DNA from: Streptomyces sp. S3(2020) | GTDB taxonomy: Bacteria > Actinomycetota > Actinomycetes > Streptomycetales > Streptomycetaceae | Direction of reading: 5' to 3' | NCBI RefSeq assembly: GCF_013044505.1 | Contig: NZ_JABERD010000012.1 | Span: forward strand, 1 to 64,000 | Length of the DNA stretch: 64,000 nt | Part shown: piece after piece, positions 16,060 to 24,027 of the stretch | Layout of the letters: every line of letters starts with the position of its first letter | Position numbering within the stretch: the stretch's first letter is position 1 | Made by a program: the position numbers and the translations under genes | Notes under the pieces: model-generated | Seen by the model: the letters and a program-made list of their open reading frames with translations, nothing else | The model's database searches: none | Told to the model about the DNA's origin: nothing

Positions 16060-17258
16060 GCGGCGGTGACCTGCTCGGGCTGTGCCTCCGACGAGGTGAT
16101 CACCTCGGAGCGTCGGCCGCCCCGGTCCATGACGCCGCCCATGACCGCCAGGCCCAGCCCGGCCACGCCGAGGGCCGCGCCGACCAGAGCCGGCGAGTTC
16201 CAGCCCCAGCCCGCCGAGATGGCGAGGCCGCCGAGCCAGGCGCCGCCCGCGTTCGCCAGATTGAAGGCGGAGTGGTTGGAGGCCGCCGCCATGGTCGGGG
16301 CGTCCTTCGCCTTGGCCATCAGCAGCATCTGGACGGGCGTGGTGATGAGGGCGCCCATCGCGCCGATGAAGGTGATCGTGATCAGTGCGGGCACGGTGCT
16401 GTGGACGGCGAAGTAGAACACCACCAGCGCCGAGGTCAGCAGGGCGATCCCCGCGTACAGCGTCGGCCTCAGGGCGCGGTCCGTGAGCGGGCCCGCGACC
16501 AGGGTGCCGAGCGTCATGCCGACGCCGTAGAGCGCGAGGACCAGTGTGGTCGAGGAGTCGGACAGGCCCGTCACGTTCGTGAGCATGGGCACCAGATAGC
16601 TGTAGACGGCGAAGAACCCGCCGAAGCCCACGACCGCGGTGGCCAGGCCGATGACCACCTGCTTGTTGCCCATCGCCCGCAGTTCGTGCCGGATGCCGGA
16701 CTGATCGCCGCGGGGCTGGTGGGGGACGAAGACGGCCAGCGCGGCGAGGGCTACGAGTCCGATGACGGCCACCGCGACATAGGCGGACCGCCAGCCGAAC
16801 TGCTGCCCGAGGGCCGTACCGGCCGGGACTCCGACGATGTTGGCGACGGTCAGCCCGAGGAACATCTTCGACACCGCGCGTGCCGCCCGGTCGGGCGCGA
16901 CCAGCCGGGACGCCACGACCGCGCCCACGCCGAACAGTGCTCCGTGCGGCAATCCGGCCAGGAAGCGTGCGGCGAAGAGCAGGCCGAAGTTGGGGGCGAG
17001 CGCGGATGCGACGTTGCCGATGACGAACAGCCCGGACAGGAGCAGCAGCAGCCGCTTGTGCGGTATGCGCGCGCCGATACCCGTCAGCACAGGAGCGCCG
17101 ACGACGACACCCAGCGCGTAGGCGGAGACGATGTTGCCCGCTTGCGGCACGGACACGTCGATCCCGTCAGCGATCTGGGGCAGCAGTCCCATCGTGGCGA
17201 ACTCGGTCGTGCCGATGCCGAAAGCGACAACAGCCAGGGCCAGGAGAGCCAGTGGCAT
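16041..17258 (-). CDS. MFS transporter (drug/arabinose efflux type)
   Basis: 405 residues with twelve predicted membrane helices of the DHA1 family. It opens MPLALLALAVVAFGIGTTEF, which with ATMGLLPQIADGIDVSVPQA is typical of the AraJ/Cmx-like efflux proteins. The loop-2 region reads GARIPHKRLLLLLSGLFVIG, and helix 5 has LTVANIVGVPAGTALGQQFG. Such pumps export small hydrophobic drugs or sugars using the proton gradient. The start is at the first Met before helix 1; longer frames upstream look non-coding. The 393-base stretch to its right (17259-17651) contains no other gene I can support and presumably holds divergent promoters. Confidence 0.9.
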   Translation of the reverse strand: MPLALLALAVVAFGIGTTEFATMGLLPQIADGIDVSVPQAGNIVSAYALGVVVGAPVLTGIGARIPHKRLLLLLSGLFVIGNVASALAPNFGLLFAARFLAGLPHGALFGVGAVVASRLVAPDRAARAVSKMFLGLTVANIVGVPAGTALGQQFGWRSAYVAVAVIGLVALAALAVFVPHQPRGDQSGIRHELRAMGNKQVVIGLATAVVGFGGFFAVYSYLVPMLTNVTGLSDSSTTLVLALYGVGMTLGTLVAGPLTDRALRPTLYAGIALLTSALVVFYFAVHSTVPALITITFIGAMGALITTPVQMLLMAKAKDAPTMAAASNHSAFNLANAGGAWLGGLAISAGWGWNSPALVGAALGVAGLGLAVMGGVMDRGGRRSEVITSSEAQPEQVTAAQSQSG

Positions 17259-17651
17259 GGCGCAGGAGAACCTTTCAGAGGCGGTGCGAGGAGAAAGCAG
17301 GGAGCGGGGCGGGGCCACGGCGGTGCGGCTCCCGGGCCCGGCATCATTGCCCGGCGCCCCCCCCAGGGCATGGTGAGCCCATAACGAGTGCAGCAGCGGC
17401 ACGGAGCCAGGAATTCCAAGATCCCGCCCTGCTCTTCATGACCCATGTCACATCAGTACGGCGGTCCGCCCCTGCCCGGTCGTTCGAGGCACCACTCGGC
17501 GCACTGAGCCACCACCGCCCGGCCCCTGCGCCGTCCCGTGCATCCGTGCGCCCGGTCGCTTGGCCGGTTCCCGCCCGCTGATCGAGCATTCGTTCGGCTC
17601 GCTGGGTATTCCTCCGGAATCGGCGCAAGCAGATGCAGGGGGGCTGAGACT

Positions 17652-18326
17652 GTGGCACGCCCGTCATGGACGTCCGAGCCGGCTGAGGAACCGCGCCACC
17701 GAAAACGGGACACCATCCGCCGCCTGCGCGCCCAGGGCCGCTATGGACCCAGGTTCCGCGATGTCCTTCCCGCGTTCACCGTCCTGGCGGTGGCGGTGTG
17801 CTCGGTCGTGGCCGGCGTCGTCGTGGGTTCCCGCGCTGCCGGGGTGGTCGTCCCGATCACCGGCGCGCTCCTGCTGGCGGTCGTCCTCGTCATCGGGAGC
17901 AGGCGCCGCCGTCCGGGCGCTCGACGCCGCCGCGGCCACTACACCCCGCAGGAACTGTTCGACCTCGACATCCAGGGCCTGGCCCTGGCGGTGGCACGGA
18001 TGCTGCGCCGCGACCACTGGAAGGTCCGGCTGGTACCGGCACCGGACCGGCCGCGCCTGTGCGCCCGGCATCCGGACGGCCGCCGGCTCGACGTGGCCTT
18101 CCGGCCGGTCGCGGAACCGTTACCCGACGAGGATCTTCCCCACTCCCACACGCACCGGGAGAACCCGGACTCGTTCGTCCACCTCGTCGTGCACCGGGGC
18201 ACCTTCCAGCCCCGGGACATCCGGTGGGCACAGCGCGAAGGCAACACCTTCCTGCTCGACAACCCGGCGCTGGAACGCTGGGCAGCCGGCGCCCACCTCG
18301 ACGAGTTCCTGCCGAGCGGGCATTGA
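17652..18326 (+). CDS. Membrane-anchored protein with a restriction-endonuclease-like (Mrr-type) domain
   Basis: 224 residues. A basic N-terminus (RHRKRDTIRRLRAQGRYGPR) is followed by two adjacent membrane helices (LPAFTVLAVAVCSVVAGVVV and VPITGALLLAVVLVIG), an Arg-rich stretch, and a domain beginning YTPQELFDLDIQGLALAVAR. The organisation resembles actinobacterial proteins in which an Mrr/RecB-like nuclease fold is tethered to the membrane. The acidic and Gln-x-Lys catalytic residues are not clearly present, so nuclease activity is doubtful. The GTG start is chosen because coding character begins there. It converges with the next gene, 20 bases away. Confidence 0.55.
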   Translation: MARPSWTSEPAEEPRHRKRDTIRRLRAQGRYGPRFRDVLPAFTVLAVAVCSVVAGVVVGSRAAGVVVPITGALLLAVVLVIGSRRRRPGARRRRGHYTPQELFDLDIQGLALAVARMLRRDHWKVRLVPAPDRPRLCARHPDGRRLDVAFRPVAEPLPDEDLPHSHTHRENPDSFVHLVVHRGTFQPRDIRWAQREGNTFLLDNPALERWAAGAHLDEFLPSGH

Positions 18327-18346
18327 ACTCCGGTCGCGGGCGCGCG

Positions 18347-19183
18347 CTACGCGGGGTCCAGGTCGGCCTGGAAGAGTTTGTGGTCCGAGTACCGGCTGGG
18401 ATGCACGTGGTGCGTGAGCGGGGTGACGCCCCGAAGGAAGACGTAGTCGAACTTGCGGTGCCAGTCGGTGGTCGGCTCGCAGGTGGCGGTGGACGAGGGA
18501 CGGCACCGCGGGTCCGTGTCCGCGGCCAGTGCCCAGATCGGGGACAGCTCGGGGGCGTCCGGCACGGCGTTGAAGTCACCGAGGACGATGGCCCGGTCGT
18601 GCCGGGCGACTTCCCTGGCGAGTACGTCGGCCTGGGCCGCCCGGACCTCCTCCTGACGCCGTTGAGCAAGGTGGGTGTTGAAGACCCGTACGGACCGGCC
18701 GCCCACCGTGGTGGTGACGGCCATGTAGCCGCGGTCCTCGGACCCTCCCTCGGGGTATTCGACGTTGACGCGGTCCGTCATCGGTGCCGCCGACAGAAGC
18801 GCCTGACCGTAGCCTCCCGGATCCCACGGCGTCCCCCCGCAGCGGCCCCAGTTCTGGAGGACCGACCCGTACTCGACGTGGTAGACCAGCCCGAACAGGC
18901 TCTCCAGATAGTCGCGGATCTTCTCCACGTCGGGCGCGCACGCCTCCTGCACGCCGATGATCTGCGGCGCGTACGCGGCGATCTCCGCCGCCCGGTCGAC
19001 GTTGCTGACCCCGCACGGATTGCACAGGTTCCACGTCATGACCCGGTTCGGCACGACGTCCTTGACCGCTCCGGCAGACACCGGCCTGCCGAAGAGAGCA
19101 CTGCCCAGAGCGCCATGGCCGACGAGCACCGCACAAGCCACGACCGCCGCACCGGCGAACCACCGCGTGCCCCTGCCGAACAC
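18347..19183 (-). CDS. Secreted endonuclease/exonuclease/phosphatase family protein
   Basis: 278 residues. A signal peptide or anchor (WFAGAAVVACAVLVGHGALG) precedes a DNase-I-like fold: RVMTWNLCNPCGV (first strand with Asn), PQIIGVQEAC (metal-binding Glu), VRVFNTHLAQ (His), AIVLGDFNAVPD (Asp and Asn of the GDFN motif), and the C-terminal SDHKLFQADL, whose SDH motif completes the active site. All catalytic positions are present, so it is expected to hydrolyse phosphodiesters or phosphomonoesters outside the cytoplasm. Which substrate (nucleic acid, lipid or inositol phosphate) cannot be read from sequence. Confidence 0.88.
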   Translation of the reverse strand: MFGRGTRWFAGAAVVACAVLVGHGALGSALFGRPVSAGAVKDVVPNRVMTWNLCNPCGVSNVDRAAEIAAYAPQIIGVQEACAPDVEKIRDYLESLFGLVYHVEYGSVLQNWGRCGGTPWDPGGYGQALLSAAPMTDRVNVEYPEGGSEDRGYMAVTTTVGGRSVRVFNTHLAQRRQEEVRAAQADVLAREVARHDRAIVLGDFNAVPDAPELSPIWALAADTDPRCRPSSTATCEPTTDWHRKFDYVFLRGVTPLTHHVHPSRYSDHKLFQADLDPA

Positions 19184-19408
19184 GGACGCCTCCCCGCTGC
19201 AAGGCCGCTTCTTCAGGATCAGCCCGACTCACCACCGCACCGTCGGACGGCGGGATGATCCGACAACCACGACCCCATGACACCGCCAGGATGCTCCGAT
19301 GTCCACCTCTCCCCGGACGCGACCATGGCTGCGGGGCGTGGCAGCCCCACAGCCGTAGGTCGCTCGGGGAAGCGGCTGCCGGGAGCGGCGTACCGCCCCG
19401 GCCTCCGG

Positions 19409-20407
19409 TCAGCTGGAAGCGAGGAGTTCGAGCGTGTCGATCACGCGGTTGGAGAAGCCCCACTCGTTGTCGTACCAGGCGACCACCTTGACGTGGCGGC
19501 CGTCGACACGGGTGAGGGCCGAGTCGAAGATCGACGAGGCCGGGTTACCCACGATGTCGGACGACACGAGCGGGTCCTCCGAGTACTCGAGGACACCGGC
19601 GAGCGGCCCCTGCACCGCGGCACGGTACGCCGCCAGCACGTCGTCGAGGGTCACGTCGCGGGCGACGGTCGTGTTGAGTTCGACGATCGAGCCCACCGGC
19701 ACCGGTACGCGGATCGAGTCGCCCGACAGCTTGCCTTCGAGGTTCGGCAGCACCAGGCCGATCGCCTTGGCGGCGCCGGTCGTGGTGGGGACGATGTTGA
19801 CGCCGGCGGCCCGGGCGCGACGGGCGTCGCGGTGCGGACCGTCCTGGAGGTTCTGCTCCTGTGTATAGGCGTGCACCGTCGTCATGAACCCGTGCTCGAT
19901 ACCGGCGAGGTCGTCGAGGACCTTGGCCAGCGGCGCGAGGGCGTTGGTGGTGCAGGAGGCGTTCGAGACGATCGTGTGCAGGTCCGGGTCGTAGGAGTCG
20001 GTGTTGACCCCGAACGCGAGCGTGATGTCGGCGCCGTCCGACGGCGCGCTGACGAGCACCTTCTTCGCGCCGGCGTCGAGGTGGGCGCGGGCGGCCTTGG
20101 CCGAGGTGAAGCGGCCGGTGGCTTCCAGGACGATGTCGACACCGAGTTCGGCCCACGGCAGCTGTGCCGGGTCGCGTTCGGCCGTCACCCTGATGCGGCG
20201 GCCGTCGACGACGAGGGCGTCCCCGTCGACGGTCACCGGTCGGCCGAGCCGCCCTGCGGTGCTGTCGTAGGCGAGCAGCCGGGCGAGCGTGGCGGGCTCC
20301 GTGAGGTCGTTGACGGCGACGATCTCCAGGGCGCTGTCGCGTTCGAGCAGTGCGCGCAGCACATTGCGTCCGATGCGGCCGAATCCGTTGATGGCGATGC
20401 GAGTCAT
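19409..20407 (-). CDS. gap: Type I glyceraldehyde-3-phosphate dehydrogenase
   Basis: 332 residues, normal length. The NAD-binding start MTRIAINGFGRIGRNVLRAL, the catalytic Cys in SNASCTTNALAPLAKVL near residue 150, TTVHAYTQEQNLQDGPHRD and the C-terminal WYDNEWGFSNRVIDTLELL are all intact. The enzyme oxidises glyceraldehyde-3-phosphate to 1,3-bisphosphoglycerate with NAD in glycolysis. It is probably an additional gap paralogue, since it is solitary rather than in a gap-pgk-tpi cluster. Its 184-base upstream region contains an array of 19-bp repeats and then the end of a GlxA-type regulator gene on the same strand, which suggests local control. Confidence 0.95.
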   Translation of the reverse strand: MTRIAINGFGRIGRNVLRALLERDSALEIVAVNDLTEPATLARLLAYDSTAGRLGRPVTVDGDALVVDGRRIRVTAERDPAQLPWAELGVDIVLEATGRFTSAKAARAHLDAGAKKVLVSAPSDGADITLAFGVNTDSYDPDLHTIVSNASCTTNALAPLAKVLDDLAGIEHGFMTTVHAYTQEQNLQDGPHRDARRARAAGVNIVPTTTGAAKAIGLVLPNLEGKLSGDSIRVPVPVGSIVELNTTVARDVTLDDVLAAYRAAVQGPLAGVLEYSEDPLVSSDIVGNPASSIFDSALTRVDGRHVKVVAWYDNEWGFSNRVIDTLELLASS

Positions 20408-20493
20408 GAGTGGGGTCCCTTCCCTTCGCCACCAGACTCGCTCGCGGTGCCTGCCGCGGACAGTGGCGAGATCGCCATGGTTCAAAAGGATCC

Positions 20494-20577
20494 CGCCATA
20501 CACCATCGATCCCGCCGTACGCGGTCGATCCCGTCCTACGCGGTCGATCCGGTCCTACGCGGTCGATCCCGTCCTAC
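20494..20577. repeat. 19-bp tandem repeat array in the gap upstream region
   Basis: Four consecutive 19-base units with the consensus CGTCCTACGCGGTCGATCC (the first more diverged, CGCCATACACCATCGATCC) and a partial fifth lie between the regulator gene and gap, exactly in phase without spacers. The spacing is close to two helical turns, as expected for a cluster of protein-binding sites on one face of the DNA, but a neutral minisatellite is also possible. Confidence 0.8.
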
Positions 20578-20591
20578 CGTGCCGGACGGGA

Positions 20592-21587
20592 CTACACGCC
20601 CCGAGTGAAGGTGCGCCGGTACTCGCTAGGTGTGGTGCCGAGGATGCGCTGGAAGTGCAGACGCAGGTTCGCGCCGGTACCGAGCCCGACGTCGGTGGCG
20701 ATCTGTTCGACGCTCCGCTCCGACCGCTCCAGCAGTTCACGGGACAGGTCGATGCGGGCGCGCATCACCCACTGCATCGGCGTGTAGCCGGTCTCCTCCA
20801 CGAAGCGCCGGGAGAACGTGCGCGCCGAGACCCCGGCCTCCCGTGCCAGTACGTCGAGGGTGAGGGGCTCGCCGAGCCGGTGCAGCGCCCACTCCCGGGT
20901 GGTGCCGAAGCGCTCGCCGAGCGGCTCGGGGACGCTGCGCGGCACGTACTGGGCCTGGCCGCCGCTGCGGTAGGGGGCCGCGACCAGTCGACGGGCCGCG
21001 TGGTTGGACGCGGCCACTCCGAGGTCGCCGCGCAGGATGTGCAGGCACAGGTCGATGCCGGAGGCGGCGCCGGCCGAGGTGAGCACGCTGCCCTCGTCGA
21101 CGAACAGCACGTTCTCGTCGACCTGGACGAGCGGATGCCTGGCCACCAGGGCCCGCGTGTAGTGCCAGTGCGTGGTGGCGCGTCTGCCGTCGAGCAGGCC
21201 CGTCGCGGCGAGCGCGAAGGCGCCCGTCGAGATGGCGGCGAGCCGCGCGCCCCGGGCGTGGGCGGCGATCAGGGCGTCGACGACGCCCTGCGGCGGGTCG
21301 TCGCGGTCCGGGAACCGGTAGCCGGGGACGAAGACGATGTCGGCCCACTCAAGTGCGTCGAGGCCGTGCCCGACGTGGTACGACAGGCCGTCGCCGCCGG
21401 TCACGAGACCGGGCGTCGCCCCGCACACCCGCACCTCGTACGGCATGCTCGCGCGGGTCGTGAAGACCTGCGCGGGAATTCCGACATCGAGCGGTTTCGC
21501 GCCTTCGAGTACGAGGACGGCGACGCGATGGAGGCGGGAGGCTGGCACGGGCACGAGGTTACGTGGGGCGGGCGGTCGACGTGCCAT
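20592..21587 (-). CDS. GlxA family transcriptional regulator (DJ-1/PfpI-like plus AraC-type HTH)
   Basis: 331 residues. Residues 20-190 form a DJ-1/PfpI-like sensor domain (HRVAVLVLEGAKPLDVGIPA, ARGARLAAISTGAFALAATG), in which the usual nucleophilic Cys position of the protease family is replaced (STGAFALA). The C-terminal AraC domain has two helix-turn-helix motifs, LTLDVLAREAGVSARTFSRR and SVEQIATDVGLGTGANLRLH, and the signature FQRILGTTPSEYRRTF. It is a cytoplasmic regulator. It lies directly upstream of the 19-bp repeats and gap on the same strand, so autoregulation or control of gap through the repeats is plausible. Confidence 0.9.
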   Translation of the reverse strand: MARRPPAPRNLVPVPASRLHRVAVLVLEGAKPLDVGIPAQVFTTRASMPYEVRVCGATPGLVTGGDGLSYHVGHGLDALEWADIVFVPGYRFPDRDDPPQGVVDALIAAHARGARLAAISTGAFALAATGLLDGRRATTHWHYTRALVARHPLVQVDENVLFVDEGSVLTSAGAASGIDLCLHILRGDLGVAASNHAARRLVAAPYRSGGQAQYVPRSVPEPLGERFGTTREWALHRLGEPLTLDVLAREAGVSARTFSRRFVEETGYTPMQWVMRARIDLSRELLERSERSVEQIATDVGLGTGANLRLHFQRILGTTPSEYRRTFTRGV

Positions 21588-21662
21588 CGAGTGGACCGGG
21601 CAGACGAGGGCGACCGGCTCCGGTGGGTCGGGGGCTGGGTGGCCAGGTGGCCGGGAGTTCTC

Positions 21663-23342
21663 TCAGGGCGCCGGTTCGGGCCGGTGGATGCCGCGCGGTC
21701 GGTAGCCGAGCGCGTCGGAGACACCGGCGAGGTCGGCGAGGTACCAGATGATGGCGAGCCACATCTCGGTGCCCTGGAGGCCGGGTCGGGTGTGCCGGTC
21801 GCCCGCGGTGGTGGGGTGCGGGGCGCGGAAGGCGAACCCTTCGCCGTCCACCCAGTGTGCGAGCGCGTCGGCCAGCAACTGCCGTGCCAGGGCGACGACT
21901 TCGTCCCCGCGGTAGCCGGTGTGGTGGGTCAGCCACAGCGGATGGGCGATGTCCAGGATGTTGCAGGCCGTCTGTCTGTCGCGGCGGGTGTAGCGAGGGT
22001 CGCGGGCGTGCCGGAGCACGGAGTCGATGGTCCGCTCGGGGTGGGGCACGGGCAGTCCGTACTGGGCGAACGTGCCGCGGCTGGCGCGGTAGAAGCCGTT
22101 GACGACCCGCATCATGCCGTCGGTGGCACTGGGTTCACCCCACAGGCCCGAGTGCGGGTCGATGCGGGTGAGCAGCCATCCGAACAGGGCGTCGAGCGCG
22201 CCGGACTGTTCGCGGACTCCCTGGCGGCGGTTCCACATGACGGCGGTACCGAGGGTGTCGACCCAGTCGCCGCTGTGCCAGGGGTCCTCCCGCCAGGGCA
22301 GGGCCTCCAGGTGCTCGACGACGTCACCGGCGCTCAGCGCGGCGACGCTGTGCAGGGGGTGCGCGAACCGGCTGCCCAGCAGGTCGAGGGCGTAGCCGAC
22401 GCAGAGGAAGTGGTAGCCGGTCTCCTCGCTGAAGGGGATTGCGGCTACGGGGAGTTGACGGCCGTCCTCGCCGAGTGCGCCGACGACTCCGCTGTGGGGG
22501 TCCTGCCAGGAGCGCAGCCTCGCGATCTGCTCGTCCGGGGACAGTGGGAGCGGGGCGCGTCCGAGGAGCAGGTCGGCGATCTCCACTGCGTCGCACTGGG
22601 CGCGCACGGTGGGCGGGCCGCCGGGTGTGTCGGCGAACAGTCCGCCGTCGGCACCGGGCACGAAGCAGCGGGCGATGACGTCCTCGGCCTGGGCGCGGGC
22701 GGTGTCGGCGAACGCGGAGACCGCGCCGGCCAGGTCCGTCTTGTGGGCTGTGCGGGGCGTCGAGCCGCGCAGGCGCAGGACGCGGGCGGGGTTGCCGCCC
22801 ACGACGGCCTTGGCCGGGACGTCCTTGGTCACCACGCTGCCGGCGGCGATGACGGCGCCGTCCGCGACGGTGATGCCGTCGAGCAGGACGACGTGGGAGC
22901 CGATCCATACGTCGTGGCCGATCCGGATGCCCTGGGAGGTCAGCGGCTGGCGGAACACCTCGGTGTCGGGGTCCTCGTATCCGTGGTTGAAGGCGAGCAC
23001 GGAGGTGTGCGCTCCGATGCGTACGGCATCGCCGAGTTCGATGGTGCCGCGGACCACGGTGTAGGGGTTCACGGTGCAGTCCCGGCCGGTGCGCAGAGTG
23101 CCGGTCAGATAGGCGCCGGCCGCGATGTAGCTGCGGGGTCCGAGCCGCAGGTGCTCGTTCTGGACGGCGGCCAGCGGGGAGACGTAGCAGTCCTCACCGA
23201 TGCTGTACTCGGCGCCCGCCTCGCCCAGCGTCTGCTGGAAGTCGTGCTGCCGGGCACGGTCGTCGTCGGTGGCCTGGGTCCAGTAGAGCCAGGGCGAGTA
23301 GTCGAACAGGGCGGGCGCGGTGGCGGCGTTCGAGTCCGTCAT
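21663..23342 (-). CDS. Left-handed beta-helix acyltransferase fused to a large C-terminal domain
   Basis: 559 residues. Residues about 35-185 are a hexapeptide-repeat acyltransferase domain (RLGPRSYIAAGAYLTGTLRT, VRIGAHTSVLAFNHGYEDPD with the probable catalytic His, IRIGHDVWIGSHVVLLDGIT, IAAGSVVTKDVPAKAVVGGN). Residues 190-559 form a mainly helical domain with Trp- and His-rich segments (SGDWVDTLGTAVMWN, NPSATDGMMRVVNGFYR-like, CNILDIAHPLWLTHHTGYRG) that resembles an alpha/alpha-toroid; I do not recognise its family. Hexapeptide enzymes usually add acetyl groups to sugars or antibiotics, and the C-terminal half may bind the acceptor. It lies alone on the minus strand. The start at MTDSNAATAPALFD is chosen because upstream codons look non-coding. 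Confidence 0.75.
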   Translation of the reverse strand: MTDSNAATAPALFDYSPWLYWTQATDDDRARQHDFQQTLGEAGAEYSIGEDCYVSPLAAVQNEHLRLGPRSYIAAGAYLTGTLRTGRDCTVNPYTVVRGTIELGDAVRIGAHTSVLAFNHGYEDPDTEVFRQPLTSQGIRIGHDVWIGSHVVLLDGITVADGAVIAAGSVVTKDVPAKAVVGGNPARVLRLRGSTPRTAHKTDLAGAVSAFADTARAQAEDVIARCFVPGADGGLFADTPGGPPTVRAQCDAVEIADLLLGRAPLPLSPDEQIARLRSWQDPHSGVVGALGEDGRQLPVAAIPFSEETGYHFLCVGYALDLLGSRFAHPLHSVAALSAGDVVEHLEALPWREDPWHSGDWVDTLGTAVMWNRRQGVREQSGALDALFGWLLTRIDPHSGLWGEPSATDGMMRVVNGFYRASRGTFAQYGLPVPHPERTIDSVLRHARDPRYTRRDRQTACNILDIAHPLWLTHHTGYRGDEVVALARQLLADALAHWVDGEGFAFRAPHPTTAGDRHTRPGLQGTEMWLAIIWYLADLAGVSDALGYRPRGIHRPEPAP

Positions 23343-23470
23343 GGGGCTCTTTCCCGTGGTGTCGAGTTCGCTGGGGGCGCGGGCGGCGGGTCGGGTGCTG
23401 CGCGTTTCAGCATGATCGACGTCGACGCCCCAAGGAATACGGCGTCGCGGCACGTTCGTCGCCGCCGGGT

Positions 23471-23890
23471 TCAGGAGGAGCCGTGCGAGTCGGCCGCCGT
23501 CGTCTTGTCGGGCTCCGTTGTCTTGTCGGCCGCCGTTGTCTTGTCGGCCGCCGTAGTCTTGCCCAGGGCTCCTGACCGGGTGACGCCGTCGACCGCCACG
23601 CAGATGCCGAAGACACGTTCATGGCTGGTCCAGCCGTTGACGCGACCCCGGTTGTTGCTGATCTGCACCCGCTTCCTGGCAGGGTCCACCGACGACACCA
23701 GATGCAAGTAGACCGTCCCGGCGACACGGGCGAGGACGATGTCCCCGACCTCCACCTTCGACGCGTCGACCGGAGCGACGACCACCTGCTGGCGACTGCG
23801 TATCAGCGGCACCATCGAGGAGCCACTGGGCCGGAACGCCACGGTGGCCCCGCCGGCGACCCTGCCTGCCACTGCATCCAACGCACCCAT
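23471..23890 (-). CDS. S24/S26 peptidase-like protein with a Thr-Ala-Asp-Lys repeat tail
   Basis: 139 residues. The central part has the S24/S26 fold start with the serine motif (FRPSGSSMVPLIRSRQQVVV) and VEVGDIVLARVAGTVYLHLV. The catalytic Lys expected in the strand after GDIV is not seen; Tyr-Leu-His-Leu takes its place, so peptidase activity is uncertain. From about residue 109 the protein ends in repeats of the type TTAADK. There is no signal peptide or membrane helix. Small solitary proteins of this type are found across bacteria without known function. Confidence 0.65.
   Translation of the reverse strand: MGALDAVAGRVAGGATVAFRPSGSSMVPLIRSRQQVVVAPVDASKVEVGDIVLARVAGTVYLHLVSSVDPARKRVQISNNRGRVNGWTSHERVFGICVAVDGVTRSGALGKTTAADKTTAADKTTEPDKTTAADSHGSS
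23491..23571. repeat. 18-bp coding repeats at the 3' end of the S26-like gene
   Basis: Four or so copies of an 18-base unit related to TTGTCGGCCGCCGTTGTC encode the TTAADK repeats of the protein tail. They are in phase with the reading frame, so the copy number can change without breaking the gene. Confidence 0.7.
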
Positions 23891-24027
23891 CCGACGAGCG
23901 TGGCAGATTCCCGTGCCTCACCCCACCGAATTACTTCCCGTACCGCGACCGCGAGAGGGTAACGGTGACCGGGCGTCCACGGCATGCACCGTGATCGGGG
24001 CGCCCATCAGCCGCTGTGGCCGGTGCC

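Noticed and set aside
20494..20588. CRISPR array at the 19-bp repeats
   Set aside because: The units are directly adjacent without spacers and there are no cas genes, so this is a tandem repeat.
20289..23711. A plus-strand open frame of 1140 codons across the regulator and acyltransferase genes
   Set aside because: High GC suppresses stop codons on the antisense strand. The minus strand carries two well-defined proteins here.
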